In this document: positions 35,454 to 45,038 of the stretch, piece after piece
Numbering within the stretch: position 1 is the stretch's first letter
How the letters are laid out: the number at the start of each line of letters is the position of its first letter
NCBI GenBank assembly: GCA_014305025.1
Contig: JACRTY010000005.1
Coordinates: 95,828-159,827, forward strand
Source: Candidatus Nyctobacter psychrophilus
GTDB taxonomy: Bacteria > Vulcanimicrobiota > Vulcanimicrobiia > Vulcanimicrobiales > Vulcanimicrobiaceae
DNA length: 64,000 bases
Direction of reading: 5' to 3'
Position numbers and translations under genes: made by a program
The notes under the pieces: model-generated
Databases searched by the model: none
Seen by the model: only the letters and a program-made list of their open reading frames with translations
Told to the model about the DNA's origin: nothing

Positions 35454-36205
35454 AACCGAAGTTCTTTGCCGAAGTAAACGTCGCGCGCGACCGGCGACGC
35501 GAGCACCTCCTGCGCGTTTCCCTCGGCGATGATGACGCCGTCGTTGAGGATGTAGGAACGGTCGACGATCGCCAAGGTTTCGCGTACTTGGTGATCGGTG
35601 ATCAGCACGCCGAGCCCGCGCTCGCGCAAGTGCCGGATCATCAACTGAATGTCGGCGACGGCGATCGGATCGATGCCGGTGAAGGGCTCGTCGAGCAGTA
35701 AGAACGCGGGCTCCGTGGCGATCGCGCGCGCGATCTCGACGCGGCGCCGCTCGCCGCCCGAAAGGGAATCGCCGCGTGCTTCCGCGACGCGGCCAAGCCC
35801 AAACTCATCGAGCAGGGCCGGCAAACGACGGTCCTGCTCCTTGCGCGTAATCCCGTTCATCTCCCAGATCAGCCGGATGTTGTCGCCGACCGAGAGCTTG
35901 CGAAAGATCGAGTTTTCCTGGGCCAGATACCCGATGCCCAGGCGCGCCCGGCGATACATCGGGGACGCCGTGAGGTCGAAGCGCTGCCCGTCGCGCACGA
36001 GCGTCACGTTACCGCCGTCGGGCTTCACCAGACCAACGACCATGTAGAACGTGGTCGTCTTGCCGGCGCCGTTGGCGCCGAGTAAGCCCACGATCTCGCC
36101 CGTGCGCACGACGGCACTCACCCCGCTGACGACCGTCCTCGTGCCGTAACGCTTGACCAGGCTTTCCAGCACGATCTCGCGCGACGGCGCCACGCTCGGG
36201 TTCAT
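35450..36205 (-). CDS. lptB: LPS export ABC transporter ATPase LptB
   Basis: A 251-residue ABC ATPase. Walker A GANGAGKTTTF, Q-loop AQENSIFRKLSV, signature LSGGERRRVEIARAI, Walker B LLLDEPFTGIDP and H-loop ITDHQVRETL are intact; the segment EMNGITRKEQDRR and the RETLAIVDRSYILNDGVIIAEG pattern are characteristic of LptB. It powers LPS transport to the outer membrane with LptF/G and LptC. The frame is open to 36247, but ATG 36205 fits the family and overlaps lptC (36202) by four bases. Confidence 0.95.
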   Translation of the reverse strand: MNPSVAPSREIVLESLVKRYGTRTVVSGVSAVVRTGEIVGLLGANGAGKTTTFYMVVGLVKPDGGNVTLVRDGQRFDLTASPMYRRARLGIGYLAQENSIFRKLSVGDNIRLIWEMNGITRKEQDRRLPALLDEFGLGRVAEARGDSLSGGERRRVEIARAIATEPAFLLLDEPFTGIDPIAVADIQLMIRHLRERGLGVLITDHQVRETLAIVDRSYILNDGVIIAEGNAQEVLASPVARDVYFGKELRL

Positions 36206-36816
36206 CGCGCGCCTGTGAAGTCCATATGGCCGGTGCGCAGGTTCCAACGCAACTGATCGCCTTGCAACCGGTCGCCCGACGGCGACGTCACGACGACGTT
36301 GCCGTTGCCGTACAGCATGTCGGTTTGGTCGTCGTAGCGCAACGTATCGCTGTGCAACGTCTTGCCGTCTGCGGTTCGGGCTCGCACGCCGCCGGTCATG
36401 ACGATGGTCTTGTCCTTTTCGACCGCCGTTCCGGACGGTGCGTCGGCCATGAGCCGCTGGTCGCCCTTTCCGAAGAACGTCACGTGCGGGTTGACGAAGT
36501 CGCTCCGCCCCGTGTCGCTTCCGAAATACTCGCCGCTCTCGGAATCGGCCCGCAACACGTAGACTTTACGGTTGCCCTTTTGTTTGGTCACGTAGATGTA
36601 GCGCGAGCCGACTTTCGAGCCGTGAACGGTGATCTTTACCGGGGACGGCGTCGGCACGGGGCGCGGCGCGGCGGAGGGGGACGGCCGTGGCTTGGCGGCC
36701 GGAAACGCCGGGGTCGGCGCGGCGGACGGCGCTGAGGTCGCCGCTTTCTGCGGTTGCGCGCAGCCGGCGATCAGCCACGGCAGGAGCGCCCACGGGAGGA
36801 CGCGGTGCGCGTTCAT
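36202..36816 (-). CDS. lptC: LptC-like LPS export protein, predicted lipoprotein
   Basis: A 204-residue protein with an LptC/OstA-like beta-jellyroll (SGEYFGSDTGRSDFVNPHVTFFGKGDQRLMADAPSG; KTIVMTGGVRARTADGKTLHSDTLRYDDQTDMLYGNGNVVVTSPSGDRLQGDQL). In place of the usual transmembrane anchor of LptC it has a lipoprotein signal, LLPWLIAGC, with the lipidated cysteine near residue 19 followed by AQPQ and a Pro/Ala linker. The neighbours are lptB and an O-antigen-ligase-like gene. It may be LptC, or an LptC/LptA hybrid, since no separate lptA is present here. Confidence 0.85.
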   Translation of the reverse strand: MNAHRVLPWALLPWLIAGCAQPQKAATSAPSAAPTPAFPAAKPRPSPSAAPRPVPTPSPVKITVHGSKVGSRYIYVTKQKGNRKVYVLRADSESGEYFGSDTGRSDFVNPHVTFFGKGDQRLMADAPSGTAVEKDKTIVMTGGVRARTADGKTLHSDTLRYDDQTDMLYGNGNVVVTSPSGDRLQGDQLRWNLRTGHMDFTGAR

Positions 36817-38033
36817 GCCGCTCTCGGCGACTCTGGGAAGCCGTGCGTGACGGCGGCCAAAGCCAGCCCCGTATAGGGAATCCAGACGAAACACATAGCC
36901 ACGATTCCGACCGTATCGAACATGCCTTGAACGAGGGCGGCGATCAAAGCGGCGCACACGCCAAAGACGAAGCGCCGCTCCGAGGGGCTCCGAGCGCTCA
37001 GCCGCCGTCGCAGCGAGCCGACGAAGCGCCACCAGCCGTAGGCAAACGCGGCCATTCCGACGGCTCCGGTTTCGCCGGCCAACGAAAGGTAGACGTTGTG
37101 CGGGTGCAGCGCCCCGAAGGTTCCGGGCGGATCGCCGTTCGGCGGCCGGATCGCCGGATAGACCCGCCAGTACGCCATCGGCCCGACGCCGGTCAGCGGA
37201 AAGAGCGCGATGACGCGGCGCCCGGCTTCCCAGGTCAGGAGCCGATCGAACCGATACGCCGGGTCGTGCGCAAGTGCGGGCCGGACGGCGAGGAACCCGC
37301 CGCCCGCCACCGCCACGATCACGAACGCGAGCGCCAGGCGGCGCGCCTGCAGGCCGGCGGCATAGAAGACGGCTCCCGCGACGGCCCCGATCAGGCCCGC
37401 CAGCGACAGCGTCGCACCGAGCGCCAGCAACGCCAGCGGAGCGGCGATCGTTCCCAAGCGTTGCGTGAAGCCGCGCGTGCCGAGCGCGCAGCCGAGCGCG
37501 ACGAACGCGAAGACGATCAAAAAGGCGGCAAATTGATTGGCCGTCACGAACAGCCCGGCGGCCCGGCCATGGTTTTGCGCCCACAGCAGCGCGGGCCGGC
37601 GCGTAACCGCCATGGCCAACCCGGCCGCCGTCGCGCCGATGCCGGCGAGCAAATACGTCCCGAGCACAACGCTCGGCACCCCGCGGCCACCCCAATCCCG
37701 TACCAGCGCGAGGTGGAAGAACGCCCCGAGCACCATCATGCCGACGACTTCGAGGCTCGAGCGCGGATCAAGCCCCAGGAAGCTGGAAAGCGCCGCCGAC
37801 CCGAGCCATGCGGCGAGGATGGCATGCGACGGCGAGGTGCCGAGGAGCGCTCGCTCGCGCCACAGGCTCACGCCGCACCACACGGCCGACAGCGCAAGCA
37901 GTCCCACGAGCGCCGTCGCCACCGCGCGGCTCGCGAAAACATAACCGACCGGCGGCGTCGGCGAGAGCGACGCGAGCGACGTGTAGAACTGAACGATGAC
38001 GAAGAACGTCGCAAGCGCGCCTGCTTTTAGCAC
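36813..38033 (-). CDS. O-antigen ligase/polymerase-like membrane protein
   Basis: About 406 residues with some ten to twelve membrane helices. The large loop with TGVGPMAYWRVYPAIRPPNGDPPGTFGALHPHNVYLSLAGETGAVGM carries the HPHNxYLxxxxExG motif diagnostic of the Wzy/WaaL superfamily. It could ligate or polymerise surface glycans, which suits its place between lptC and an LpxB-related transferase. GTG 38033 overlaps the upstream stop by seven bases; the longer open frame to 38246 is a shadow of that gene. Ligase versus polymerase cannot be decided from sequence. Confidence 0.85.
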   Translation of the reverse strand: MLKAGALATFFVIVQFYTSLASLSPTPPVGYVFASRAVATALVGLLALSAVWCGVSLWRERALLGTSPSHAILAAWLGSAALSSFLGLDPRSSLEVVGMMVLGAFFHLALVRDWGGRGVPSVVLGTYLLAGIGATAAGLAMAVTRRPALLWAQNHGRAAGLFVTANQFAAFLIVFAFVALGCALGTRGFTQRLGTIAAPLALLALGATLSLAGLIGAVAGAVFYAAGLQARRLALAFVIVAVAGGGFLAVRPALAHDPAYRFDRLLTWEAGRRVIALFPLTGVGPMAYWRVYPAIRPPNGDPPGTFGALHPHNVYLSLAGETGAVGMAAFAYGWWRFVGSLRRRLSARSPSERRFVFGVCAALIAALVQGMFDTVGIVAMCFVWIPYTGLALAAVTHGFPESPRAA

Positions 38034-39238
38034 GCCGCACGATTGCGGGCGACGCTTACAATGCCTCGGGCGATCCGCTCGGCGCCGCCGGGGGGACCGA
38101 TGCGGCGACGCCCGGCCTCGCTCATGTGCCGCATGTGCGCCGGGTCGGCCAGGAGGGCCTCGATCGCGGCGGCGGCAGCCCGGGGCTGCGCCGGCACCAG
38201 CAGCAAGGCCTCGCCGAGCAGGCGGCGCTGGCGCATGCGGTACCAATCTTCACGCTTGCCGGTCCCCTCGAGCGCGATCACGGGCAGCCCCTGCGCAGCA
38301 GCCTGTTCATTCGCCGTACCGGCCTGCCCGAGGACGATGCTGCTGGCCGCCAAGAGCGCTCCGAGAGGACCGGACCAGCCGGCCAAACGTGCCGGGCCCG
38401 CACGAGCTTCGAACATCGGCATCGGGGGCGACTCGGCTGGCGCAGCGTGGGGTCCCGCCGGCGTCACATTCGGCCCGGCGAGTGAGTTCGGACCGATGGT
38501 CCAACCGTCACGTTCCAGTGCGCCGATGAGGCGCCGAGCATCGAGCGCTGGCGCGACCGACAGCAGGGCGCCGATGTGGGGCCGCCGCGCGGCAAGCGCG
38601 CGCGCGACCCTGCCCAAGCGCACGGCGTCGGCGTAGGCGCTTTCGCGGCTGCCGGGCAGCAGCCCGATCCACGTTCCGGGCAGCGCGGGCGGCTCCGGCC
38701 GTGCAAGATCGGCGATCACGTTCCCGGGAGCTTCCGCCATGACGCCGTGCGCGACGAGGTCGTGCGCCGTCGGCTCGTCGCGCACATAGACGGTGGCGGC
38801 ACGCCGTAGCAAAAGGCGTTCCAACGGACCGTAGCGGGCGACGAAGACGCTCTTCGCCGTCCCGACGAAAACGGGCTTCATCCCCGTCAGCAGCGCAAGC
38901 CCAAGCGCATACGCGTCGCCGACCGCGACCACCGCCGCGTACCGCCGGTGCGCGCGGCGCAAGAAGCCGAGTTGCGCCGCCAGCAACGCGGGAAACCCCG
39001 CCACGACGTCCCGCCCGAACGCGCGCACGTTGCCCATCGCGACCAGTCCCCCGCTCGGCAGCGCGCGCCGCGGACCGACGACCGCGAGACCGTCGGCCCA
39101 GACGCCGACCCCCACAAGCGAAAGCAACTCGACCCGCAGCGGCTCAGCCGCCGCATCCGGGAGCGCCCCCGCGATGCGCGCCGCAATCGCATTCTCACCG
39201 TGCCCGTTGGCCACGAACAGGATGTTCGTGCGATTCAA
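38027..39238 (-). CDS. Lipid-A-disaccharide synthase-related glycosyltransferase
   Basis: About 403 residues. NILFVANGHGENAIAARIAGAL at the start, the central strand series (VVAVGDAYALGLALLTGMKPVFVGTAKS) and the C-terminal SIVLGQAGTANEQAAAQGLPVIALEGTGKREDWYRMRQRRLLGEALLLV match the LpxB-related family best known from cyanobacteria (lipid-A-disaccharide synthase-like, product unknown). It is distinct from the true lpxB at 40795. TTG 39238 is the family-like start; the frame upstream runs into the restriction relic. Confidence 0.82.
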   Translation of the reverse strand: MNRTNILFVANGHGENAIAARIAGALPDAAAEPLRVELLSLVGVGVWADGLAVVGPRRALPSGGLVAMGNVRAFGRDVVAGFPALLAAQLGFLRRAHRRYAAVVAVGDAYALGLALLTGMKPVFVGTAKSVFVARYGPLERLLLRRAATVYVRDEPTAHDLVAHGVMAEAPGNVIADLARPEPPALPGTWIGLLPGSRESAYADAVRLGRVARALAARRPHIGALLSVAPALDARRLIGALERDGWTIGPNSLAGPNVTPAGPHAAPAESPPMPMFEARAGPARLAGWSGPLGALLAASSIVLGQAGTANEQAAAQGLPVIALEGTGKREDWYRMRQRRLLGEALLLVPAQPRAAAAAIEALLADPAHMRHMSEAGRRRIGPPGGAERIARGIVSVARNRAAC

Positions 39239-39267
39239 CCGCTCGCCGCATCGCTTCCGCTCAATGC

Positions 39268-39838
<571 letters not shown>

Positions 39839-40069
39839 TTCCGTGGGACCGCGTTCGCCGACACCATGGCTAATGCACCGCAGTGCCGTGGCAAACCCTA
39901 TGTGGCTTGTTGGAGCGGAAGCGTGCTCAAGACGCATACCTGCCGTTCTCGTTCCGCCACCGCGGCCCCGGAACCACATCTCCCGTTTCTCCGGAAGCAA
40001 TGAGCCTGTACTGGGTTCCGAGCTGCGCAGTTGGGCGGCGGTCCGGGGCCGCCTTGCCGAGGCCTAGCC

Positions 40070-40798
40070 CTAGGTTTCCGCGAGGAGCGGCACGAGGTTA
40101 AAGCGCGCGATCTGGGGCCGGCCGGCCGCATCGCGCCGCAGCTCGGTGCGCGAAACGTAGCGACCATAGGGCCCGGCGTGCACGATCGGAACGCCGGCGA
40201 CGAGTTCGGGTTCGGAGAGCGTGTCGTGGCTGTGGCCGCCCAGGATGAGGTTGAGCCGAGGAACGGCGCGGGCCAACTCGCGGTCGGCGGCCAGACCGAG
40301 GTGCGACAAGGCGATCAGCAATGTATCGCCGGGCGTGGCATCCGTCATCTCACGCGCGGTTTTCAGCGGATCGCGGAAGCGCCAGCCGAGCGCGCGCTCC
40401 CACAAACTCTTTTCCGCATACTGTGGAACCAGCAGCGCAAAGACGCGCACCGCCCAACCATCGCGCAGGAAGTCCAGCTGCGGAACAAACGGTAACGGCC
40501 GCTTTCGGAGATCGACCAGGTTCGTACACACCAGCGGGTGACGCATGCGGCGCGCGCGCGCGGCCAGCAATCGAAAAACGTAGTGGAACTCGCGGTTGCC
40601 CAGCGCCTGCGCGTCGTAGCCGGCGCGATTGAGGTCGGACGCGATCGGTTCGGTACGGTAGTACACCGTTTGGCTGCCGCGCAGTGAGTCGCCGCTGTCG
40701 AAGAGTAGCCCCGGCTTCTGTTCGCGCAGCGCTTGTAGACGCGAGGCGAAACCGCCGTGGTCGTGCAGATCTGAGGTGTGGTAGATCCGAAGATTCAC
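40070..40798 (-). CDS. 5'-nucleotidase/UDP-sugar hydrolase-type metallophosphatase, possible LpxH substitute
   Basis: A 242-residue cytoplasmic-looking protein with the metallophosphoesterase signature: TSDLHDHGG, DSGDSLRGS, ALGNREFHY (where GNHEFD is usual), ALSHLGLAADRELA and GGHSHD. This is the catalytic domain of the UshA-type 5'-nucleotidase/UDP-sugar hydrolase family, but without signal peptide and without the C-terminal substrate domain. GTG 40798 overlaps the lpxB stop (GTGA), so it is co-translated. UshA hydrolyses UDP-sugars to UMP and sugar-1-phosphate; LpxH does the same chemistry on UDP-diacylglucosamine. Placement at the lipid A cluster with no lpxH/lpxI suggests that role, unproven. 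The His-to-Arg change in GNHE should be noted. Confidence 0.85.
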   Translation of the reverse strand: MNLRIYHTSDLHDHGGFASRLQALREQKPGLLFDSGDSLRGSQTVYYRTEPIASDLNRAGYDAQALGNREFHYVFRLLAARARRMRHPLVCTNLVDLRKRPLPFVPQLDFLRDGWAVRVFALLVPQYAEKSLWERALGWRFRDPLKTAREMTDATPGDTLLIALSHLGLAADRELARAVPRLNLILGGHSHDTLSEPELVAGVPIVHAGPYGRYVSRTELRRDAAGRPQIARFNLVPLLAET

Positions 40799-41916
40799 GC
40801 GCAACGCCCTAGCGCCGTGGCGAACGCCGCACAACGCCGCAAGGCATCGGGCGGTCCCAGTGCAGCGCGCACGGTGCGCATCGCTTCGCGTTGTGCCAGC
40901 GGATCGGCGAGCAACCGGTCCACCGCAGCGCAGAGCCGCAGGGGGGTTGCGTCGTCTTGCAAGAGTTCCGGCACGACTTCGCGCTCGAGCAGGATGTTCG
41001 GCAAGGTGATGTACGGATGCTCGTTCAGCCAAACGCGCCGGGCGATGGCCGCCTGGGCAGGCGCCAGCACGTAAAGGGCAACCGTCGGCACCTCCCGCAG
41101 CGTCGCTTCGAGGACGGCGGTGCCGGAAGCGACCCACGCGGCATCGGCCAGGTCGAAGGCCGCCTCCGCGCCGTTGACGCTGCGGGCCGCCACTCGCGCG
41201 TACTGCTGCGCACGAAGAATCGGCGCCGCATAGCCGGCGGCCTCATCGCTTGCGACGCTCACGATGAAACGCGCACTCGGGCGTCGCTTTGCGAGCAACA
41301 GCGCTGCGTCGAGCAAGCGCGGTAGATGCGACTCGATTTCACCCCGCCGGCTCCCCGGTAAGAGGGCGACGACGCCGCCGTCCGATGGAGCCGGTGCGCG
41401 GGGCGGCCGCGCTTGCACGAGCGACGCAAGCGGATGACCGACGTAGGCGGCGTCATAGCCGAGCGACCGGAAGAAATCGCGCTGGTGCGCGAACGGAACG
41501 AGCGGCACGGTGCTCGTCGCAACGGCCCGCGCCTGCCGGACACGGTCGAGCCATGCTCCGGGCGGAAAGAAATAGAGGATCGGGCGCCGGTATCCGAGCG
41601 CCCGCAGCGTTCGTGCGAAGCGCAGATTGTAGGCGCCGAAATCGATCAAGACGACCAGATCGACCGGTTGCAGACGCAACCACAGTGCGTGGCGCAGCAT
41701 GTTGAGCAGCAGCGGCGGAATACGCCGCAGCGCCGCGAGCGGTCCGAGGCTGGCCCACCCCGTCGTGCGGGTCGTCAAGGTGAAACCAGCCGCGCGCATC
41801 CGTTCGCCGCCGATGCCGCGCAAGCCGACATCCGGCTCGAACTCGCGCATCGCCCCGGCAAGCGCAGCCGCCAGCATGTCGCCCGACGCTTCGCCCGTCG
41901 CAAAGAAGACGCGCAC
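40795..41916 (-). CDS. lpxB: Lipid-A-disaccharide synthase LpxB
   Basis: A 373-residue GT19 glycosyltransferase that joins UDP-diacylglucosamine and lipid X into the lipid A disaccharide. Family blocks: FFATGEASGDMLAAALAGAM, GIGGERMRAAGF, VVLIDFGAYNLRFARTLR, LYFFPPGAWLDRVRQ, YVGHPL, LLPGSRRGEIESHLPRLL and the donor site AWVASGTAVLEATLREVPTVALYVL. Length normal. GTG start; three bases downstream of lpxA. Confidence 0.96.
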   Translation of the reverse strand: MRVFFATGEASGDMLAAALAGAMREFEPDVGLRGIGGERMRAAGFTLTTRTTGWASLGPLAALRRIPPLLLNMLRHALWLRLQPVDLVVLIDFGAYNLRFARTLRALGYRRPILYFFPPGAWLDRVRQARAVATSTVPLVPFAHQRDFFRSLGYDAAYVGHPLASLVQARPPRAPAPSDGGVVALLPGSRRGEIESHLPRLLDAALLLAKRRPSARFIVSVASDEAAGYAAPILRAQQYARVAARSVNGAEAAFDLADAAWVASGTAVLEATLREVPTVALYVLAPAQAAIARRVWLNEHPYITLPNILLEREVVPELLQDDATPLRLCAAVDRLLADPLAQREAMRTVRAALGPPDALRRCAAFATALGRCA

Positions 41917-41919
41917 GCG

Positions 41920-42687
41920 CTACTTCGTGATGCCGCGTTCGGAATGCGTTTCGATGAACGCGAGCAGCGCGCGGCCTTGCTCGCTTGCGACGACCGCGCG
42001 CATCGCTTCAGCGGCCTGCGAGATGTTGTGCCCGGAACGGTAGAGTATGTTGTAGCACTCCTTGAGTTCGGAAACGATCTCAGGCGTGAACTGGGCGCGC
42101 CGCAAACCCACCGTATTGAGCCCGTAAGGCTGCGCCGGGATGCCTTCGACCAAAAAGTACGGCGGTACGTCTCGGATCAATTTCGTGATCCCCCCGACCA
42201 TCGCGTGCTCGCCGATACGCACGAATTGATGCACGCCGGTTTGGCCGCCGATCGTTGCGTAGTTGCCGACGCTGACGTGGCCGGCGAGCTGCGCGGTCGA
42301 CGACATGACGACGTTGTTGCCGATCCGGCAGTCGTGCGCGATGTGCACGTAGGCGAGCAGCAGCGTATCGTCTCCCACCGAGGTCGTCTCTTCGCTCCCC
42401 GTCGCGCGGTGCACGGAAACGTACTCACGGAGGACGGTGCGGCTGCCGAGTTTCGTGTACGAGCGCTCGCCGTGATATTTGCGGTCTTGCGACGGGGCGC
42501 CGATCGAACAGAAGGGGTAGATCTCGCTGTCCTCGCCGATCGTCGTGTAGCCGTTGACCACCACGTGCGCGAGCAACCGGGTTCGCGCACCGATCGAGAC
42601 GTTGTCGCCGATCACGCAGAAGGGGCCGATTTCAGCCCCTTCCCCGATTACCGCACCCGGGTGAACGATGGCGCTCGGGTGGATCAC
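41920..42687 (-). CDS. lpxA: UDP-N-acetylglucosamine acyltransferase LpxA
   Basis: A 255-residue left-handed beta-helix acyltransferase, the first step of lipid A synthesis. Hexapeptide repeats start at MIHPSAIVHPGAVIGEGAEIGPFCVIG; the catalytic histidine lies in LLAYVHIAHDCRIGNNVVMSS and the second conserved one in GGQTGVHQFVRIGEHAMVGG. The C-terminal helical domain includes PPYFLVEGIPAQPYGLNTVGLRR, typical of LpxA. GTG 42687 overlaps the fabZ stop (GTGA); the upstream open frame is shadow. Confidence 0.96.
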   Translation of the reverse strand: MIHPSAIVHPGAVIGEGAEIGPFCVIGDNVSIGARTRLLAHVVVNGYTTIGEDSEIYPFCSIGAPSQDRKYHGERSYTKLGSRTVLREYVSVHRATGSEETTSVGDDTLLLAYVHIAHDCRIGNNVVMSSTAQLAGHVSVGNYATIGGQTGVHQFVRIGEHAMVGGITKLIRDVPPYFLVEGIPAQPYGLNTVGLRRAQFTPEIVSELKECYNILYRSGHNISQAAEAMRAVVASEQGRALLAFIETHSERGITK

Positions 42688-43184
42688 GAGTGCAGCACGC
42701 TCGCATCCCACACGAAATCGGCGACCGCACCGACGGAGAACATCAACTCGGCCGTGCACGCGAGCTTGCCCTCGACCTTCGCCTCGGCCGAAACCCAGCC
42801 CATGCCCGAACGCCGCCGGATCAGCTCGGTTTCCATGTCCAAACGGTCGCCCGGCACGACGGGTCGCCGAAACTTCGCCTTATCGATGCCCGTGAGCAAG
42901 GCGGTACGCCGCCGAAAATCGTCAGGTCCTAGAATGATCGTGCCGCCGAGCTGTGCGAGCGCCTCGATCATGAGCACGCCCGGCATCAGCGGGTAGCCGG
43001 GAAAGTGTCCTTGGAAGAACGGCTCGTTCATCGTGAGGTTTTTATAGCCGGCCGCGCGCTTGTGACGTTCGAACGACGTGATGCGGTCGATCAGCAAGAA
43101 TGGGTAGCGGTGGGGCAGGACGGTCATCAGTTGCAGGATGTCCATCGTCGCGGGATCCCGCGCCGACACGCCGTTACGCGCCAT
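42684..43184 (-). CDS. fabZ: 3-hydroxyacyl-ACP dehydratase FabZ
   Basis: A 166-residue hot-dog-fold dehydratase. ILQLMTVLPHRYPFLLIDRI, the catalytic histidine in FFQGHFPGYPLMPGVLMIEALAQLGG (His...Glu), and DKAKFRRPVVPGDRL are family landmarks. It dehydrates 3-hydroxyacyl-ACP in fatty-acid synthesis and competes with LpxA/LpxD for the same substrates. ATG 43184 overlaps the end of lpxC by eleven bases. fabZ between lpxC and lpxA is a common layout. Confidence 0.95.
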   Translation of the reverse strand: MARNGVSARDPATMDILQLMTVLPHRYPFLLIDRITSFERHKRAAGYKNLTMNEPFFQGHFPGYPLMPGVLMIEALAQLGGTIILGPDDFRRRTALLTGIDKAKFRRPVVPGDRLDMETELIRRRSGMGWVSAEAKVEGKLACTAELMFSVGAVADFVWDASVLHS

Positions 43185-44019
43185 GCAAGGCCTTGTGCTG
43201 CGTCGCGTGCAACCGGCGCAACGCCTGCACGGCCTGCGCGTGCAGCCGGTGTCCGCTCTTGACCGACACGACCTCGCAGCACGGACGCGCGCCCAGTAAG
43301 GCGAAGTCGCCGACGAGATCGAGCACTTTGTGCCGAACGACTTCACTGGGCCAGCGTAACGGCGTCAGTGGACCGTCGGGCGCGAACACGAGCGCGTTGT
43401 CGAGCGAACCGCCGCGCGCGAGCCCAGCGCTGCGCAGTGCTTCGACTTCGTGCAGATAACCGAACGTTCGCGCCGGCGCAATCTCGCGAATGAAATAGTC
43501 GGGTGCGATCGGCGCATCGATGAACTGCGCGCCGACCGGCGGGGCGTAGTCGACGGTAAAGCGCACGCGAAATGAATCGGCGGGCACGACGGCGAGCAAC
43601 GCTTCACCGTCGCGGAAGACGACGGGGTGTTCGAGCGTAAAGGTGCGCGCCGGCGCGTGTTGGCCGATCAGTCCCGTTTTCGCGATCGCCTCGGCGAAGG
43701 CCGCGGCGCTGCCGTCCATCACGGGAACCTCCGGGCCCTCGATTTCGATCAGCGCGTTATCGACGCCCATGCCGAGCAGCGCCGACATCAGGTGCTCGAC
43801 GGTCGACACGGTCGCGCCGGCGCTGCCGAGCACCGTTGCGCGGCGCGTTTCCACGACGTACTCGGCGTGCGCCGGAAAAGTGATGTTGCGTTCCAACAAA
43901 CGAAACCGTAGCCCGCTCCCAGCAACACCGGGACGCAGACGCACGCGCGCGTCGCTGCCGGTGTGGAGTCCGACGCCCGAAAACTCGATGACGTCGCGTA
44001 CGGTGCGTTGGTCGTTCAT
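43174..44019 (-). CDS. lpxC: UDP-3-O-acyl-N-acetylglucosamine deacetylase LpxC
   Basis: A 281-residue zinc deacetylase, the committed step of lipid A synthesis. Zinc ligands are visible in [18 protein letters not shown] and [17 protein letters not shown] (His and Asp); catalytic regions [14 protein letters not shown] and the C-terminal [13 protein letters not shown] are in place. The start [21 protein letters not shown] is typical. ATGA overlap with lpxD. Confidence 0.96.
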   Translation of the reverse strand: MNDQRTVRDVIEFSGVGLHTGSDARVRLRPGVAGSGLRFRLLERNITFPAHAEYVVETRRATVLGSAGATVSTVEHLMSALLGMGVDNALIEIEGPEVPVMDGSAAAFAEAIAKTGLIGQHAPARTFTLEHPVVFRDGEALLAVVPADSFRVRFTVDYAPPVGAQFIDAPIAPDYFIREIAPARTFGYLHEVEALRSAGLARGGSLDNALVFAPDGPLTPLRWPSEVVRHKVLDLVGDFALLGARPCCEVVSVKSGHRLHAQAVQALRRLHATQHKALHGA

Positions 44020-45038
44020 CGCCGGCGTTCCAAGGCAGCCACTCGCTCGTACAGCTTGTCGAGGTTACGGATGCGAACCTGCTGGCGCAGTTCGGTTTTA
44101 TGGTCTTGCGCGGGCGCGCCGCTGATGACGGCGCCGTCGGGCACGTCGTTCCAGACCATCGTGTTGCCCGCCACCGTCACCCGCGACCCGACGGTGATGT
44201 GCCCCTGGAACGCGCTTTGTCCGCCGACGACGGTGTGGTCGCCGATGACCGCTGAGCCAGCCACGGCCGTCATCGCGGCAAAGGCGCAGTGGCGTCCGAT
44301 GCGGCAGTTGTGGCCGACCTGCACGAGGTTGTCGATTTTCGTTCCTTCCCCGATCGTCGTCGAGCCGGTCTGCGCGCGATCGATGCACGTGTTCGCTCCA
44401 ATTTCAACGGCGTCGCCGAGCACGACGTTGCCCACCTGCGGAATTTTTACGAACCGGCCGTCGATGAACACGTAGCCGAAGCCGTCGGCGCCGACCACGG
44501 CGGCCGCTTGCAGGATGACGTCGTCGCCCGCCACGCAGCCGTCGAGCAGCATGGCCCGTTCGTGCAACGTGCAGCGCCGTCCCAAGCGCGCGTGAGCGCC
44601 GACGACCGCGCCCGCGAGCAAGACGCTTTCGGCGCGGACCATGGCTCCCGCCCCGACGATGGCCTGCGCCGCGACATGAACGTCGGGCCCGATCGTGGCG
44701 CTCGGATCGACGACGGCCGTCGGATGCCGGTACGGGGTGCGAGGGCGCGGAGGCTCACGCTCCGCGAGCAGCGCCGCCAGCGCCGCGCGTGCAGATGCGA
44801 CGATCACGAGCGGCTTGCGCGCCGCCGGAAACCCGTCGGCCAACCCCGCTTCGGTCAGGACCGCGGCCGCACGGGAATCGAGCGCGCGGCGCAGGTATCG
44901 CGCGTCGGTTGCAAAGGTCAACGACCTTGCGTCGACGTCGTCGACGGCCGCGATGCGCTCAATCGGCACGGCCTCGTCGCCCCGCACGGTCCCGCCCAAC
45001 CGGCGCGCGACCTCGCCGGTCGTTACGGCTTGGGTGAT
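44016..45038 (-). CDS. lpxD: UDP-3-O-(3-hydroxyacyl)glucosamine N-acyltransferase LpxD, probable ATC start
   Basis: The third enzyme of lipid A synthesis. An N-terminal uridine-binding domain ([35 protein letters not shown]) precedes the hexapeptide beta-helix starting at [21 protein letters not shown]; the catalytic histidine lies in [25 protein letters not shown]. The first standard start, TTG 44999, would delete the first conserved helix. In frame upstream, [11 protein letters not shown] restores the family N-terminus, and the only codon near the expected start is ATC 45038 (giving [16 protein letters not shown]) or GTA 45026. This overlaps the OmpH-like gene by 16 bases. Confidence 0.93.
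   Translation of the reverse strand: MTQAVTTGEVARRLGGTVRGDEAVPIERIAAVDDVDARSLTFATDARYLRRALDSRAAAVLTEAGLADGFPAARKPLVIVASARAALAALLAEREPPRPRTPYRHPTAVVDPSATIGPDVHVAAQAIVGAGAMVRAESVLLAGAVVGAHARLGRRCTLHERAMLLDGCVAGDDVILQAAAVVGADGFGYVFIDGRFVKIPQVGNVVLGDAVEIGANTCIDRAQTGSTTIGEGTKIDNLVQVGHNCRIGRHCAFAAMTAVAGSAVIGDHTVVGGQSAFQGHITVGSRVTVAGNTMVWNDVPDGAVISGAPAQDHKTELRQQVRIRNLDKLYERVAALERRR

Noticed and set aside
36817..37695. N-terminal 293 codons of the long frame containing lptC
   Set aside because: They overlap the O-antigen-ligase-like gene in another frame and are Arg-rich; the lipoprotein signal at 36816 marks the true lptC start.
39839..40069. Small frames on both strands as a separate gene
   Set aside because: No start signal or recognisable domain; most likely further debris of the restriction-modification locus.
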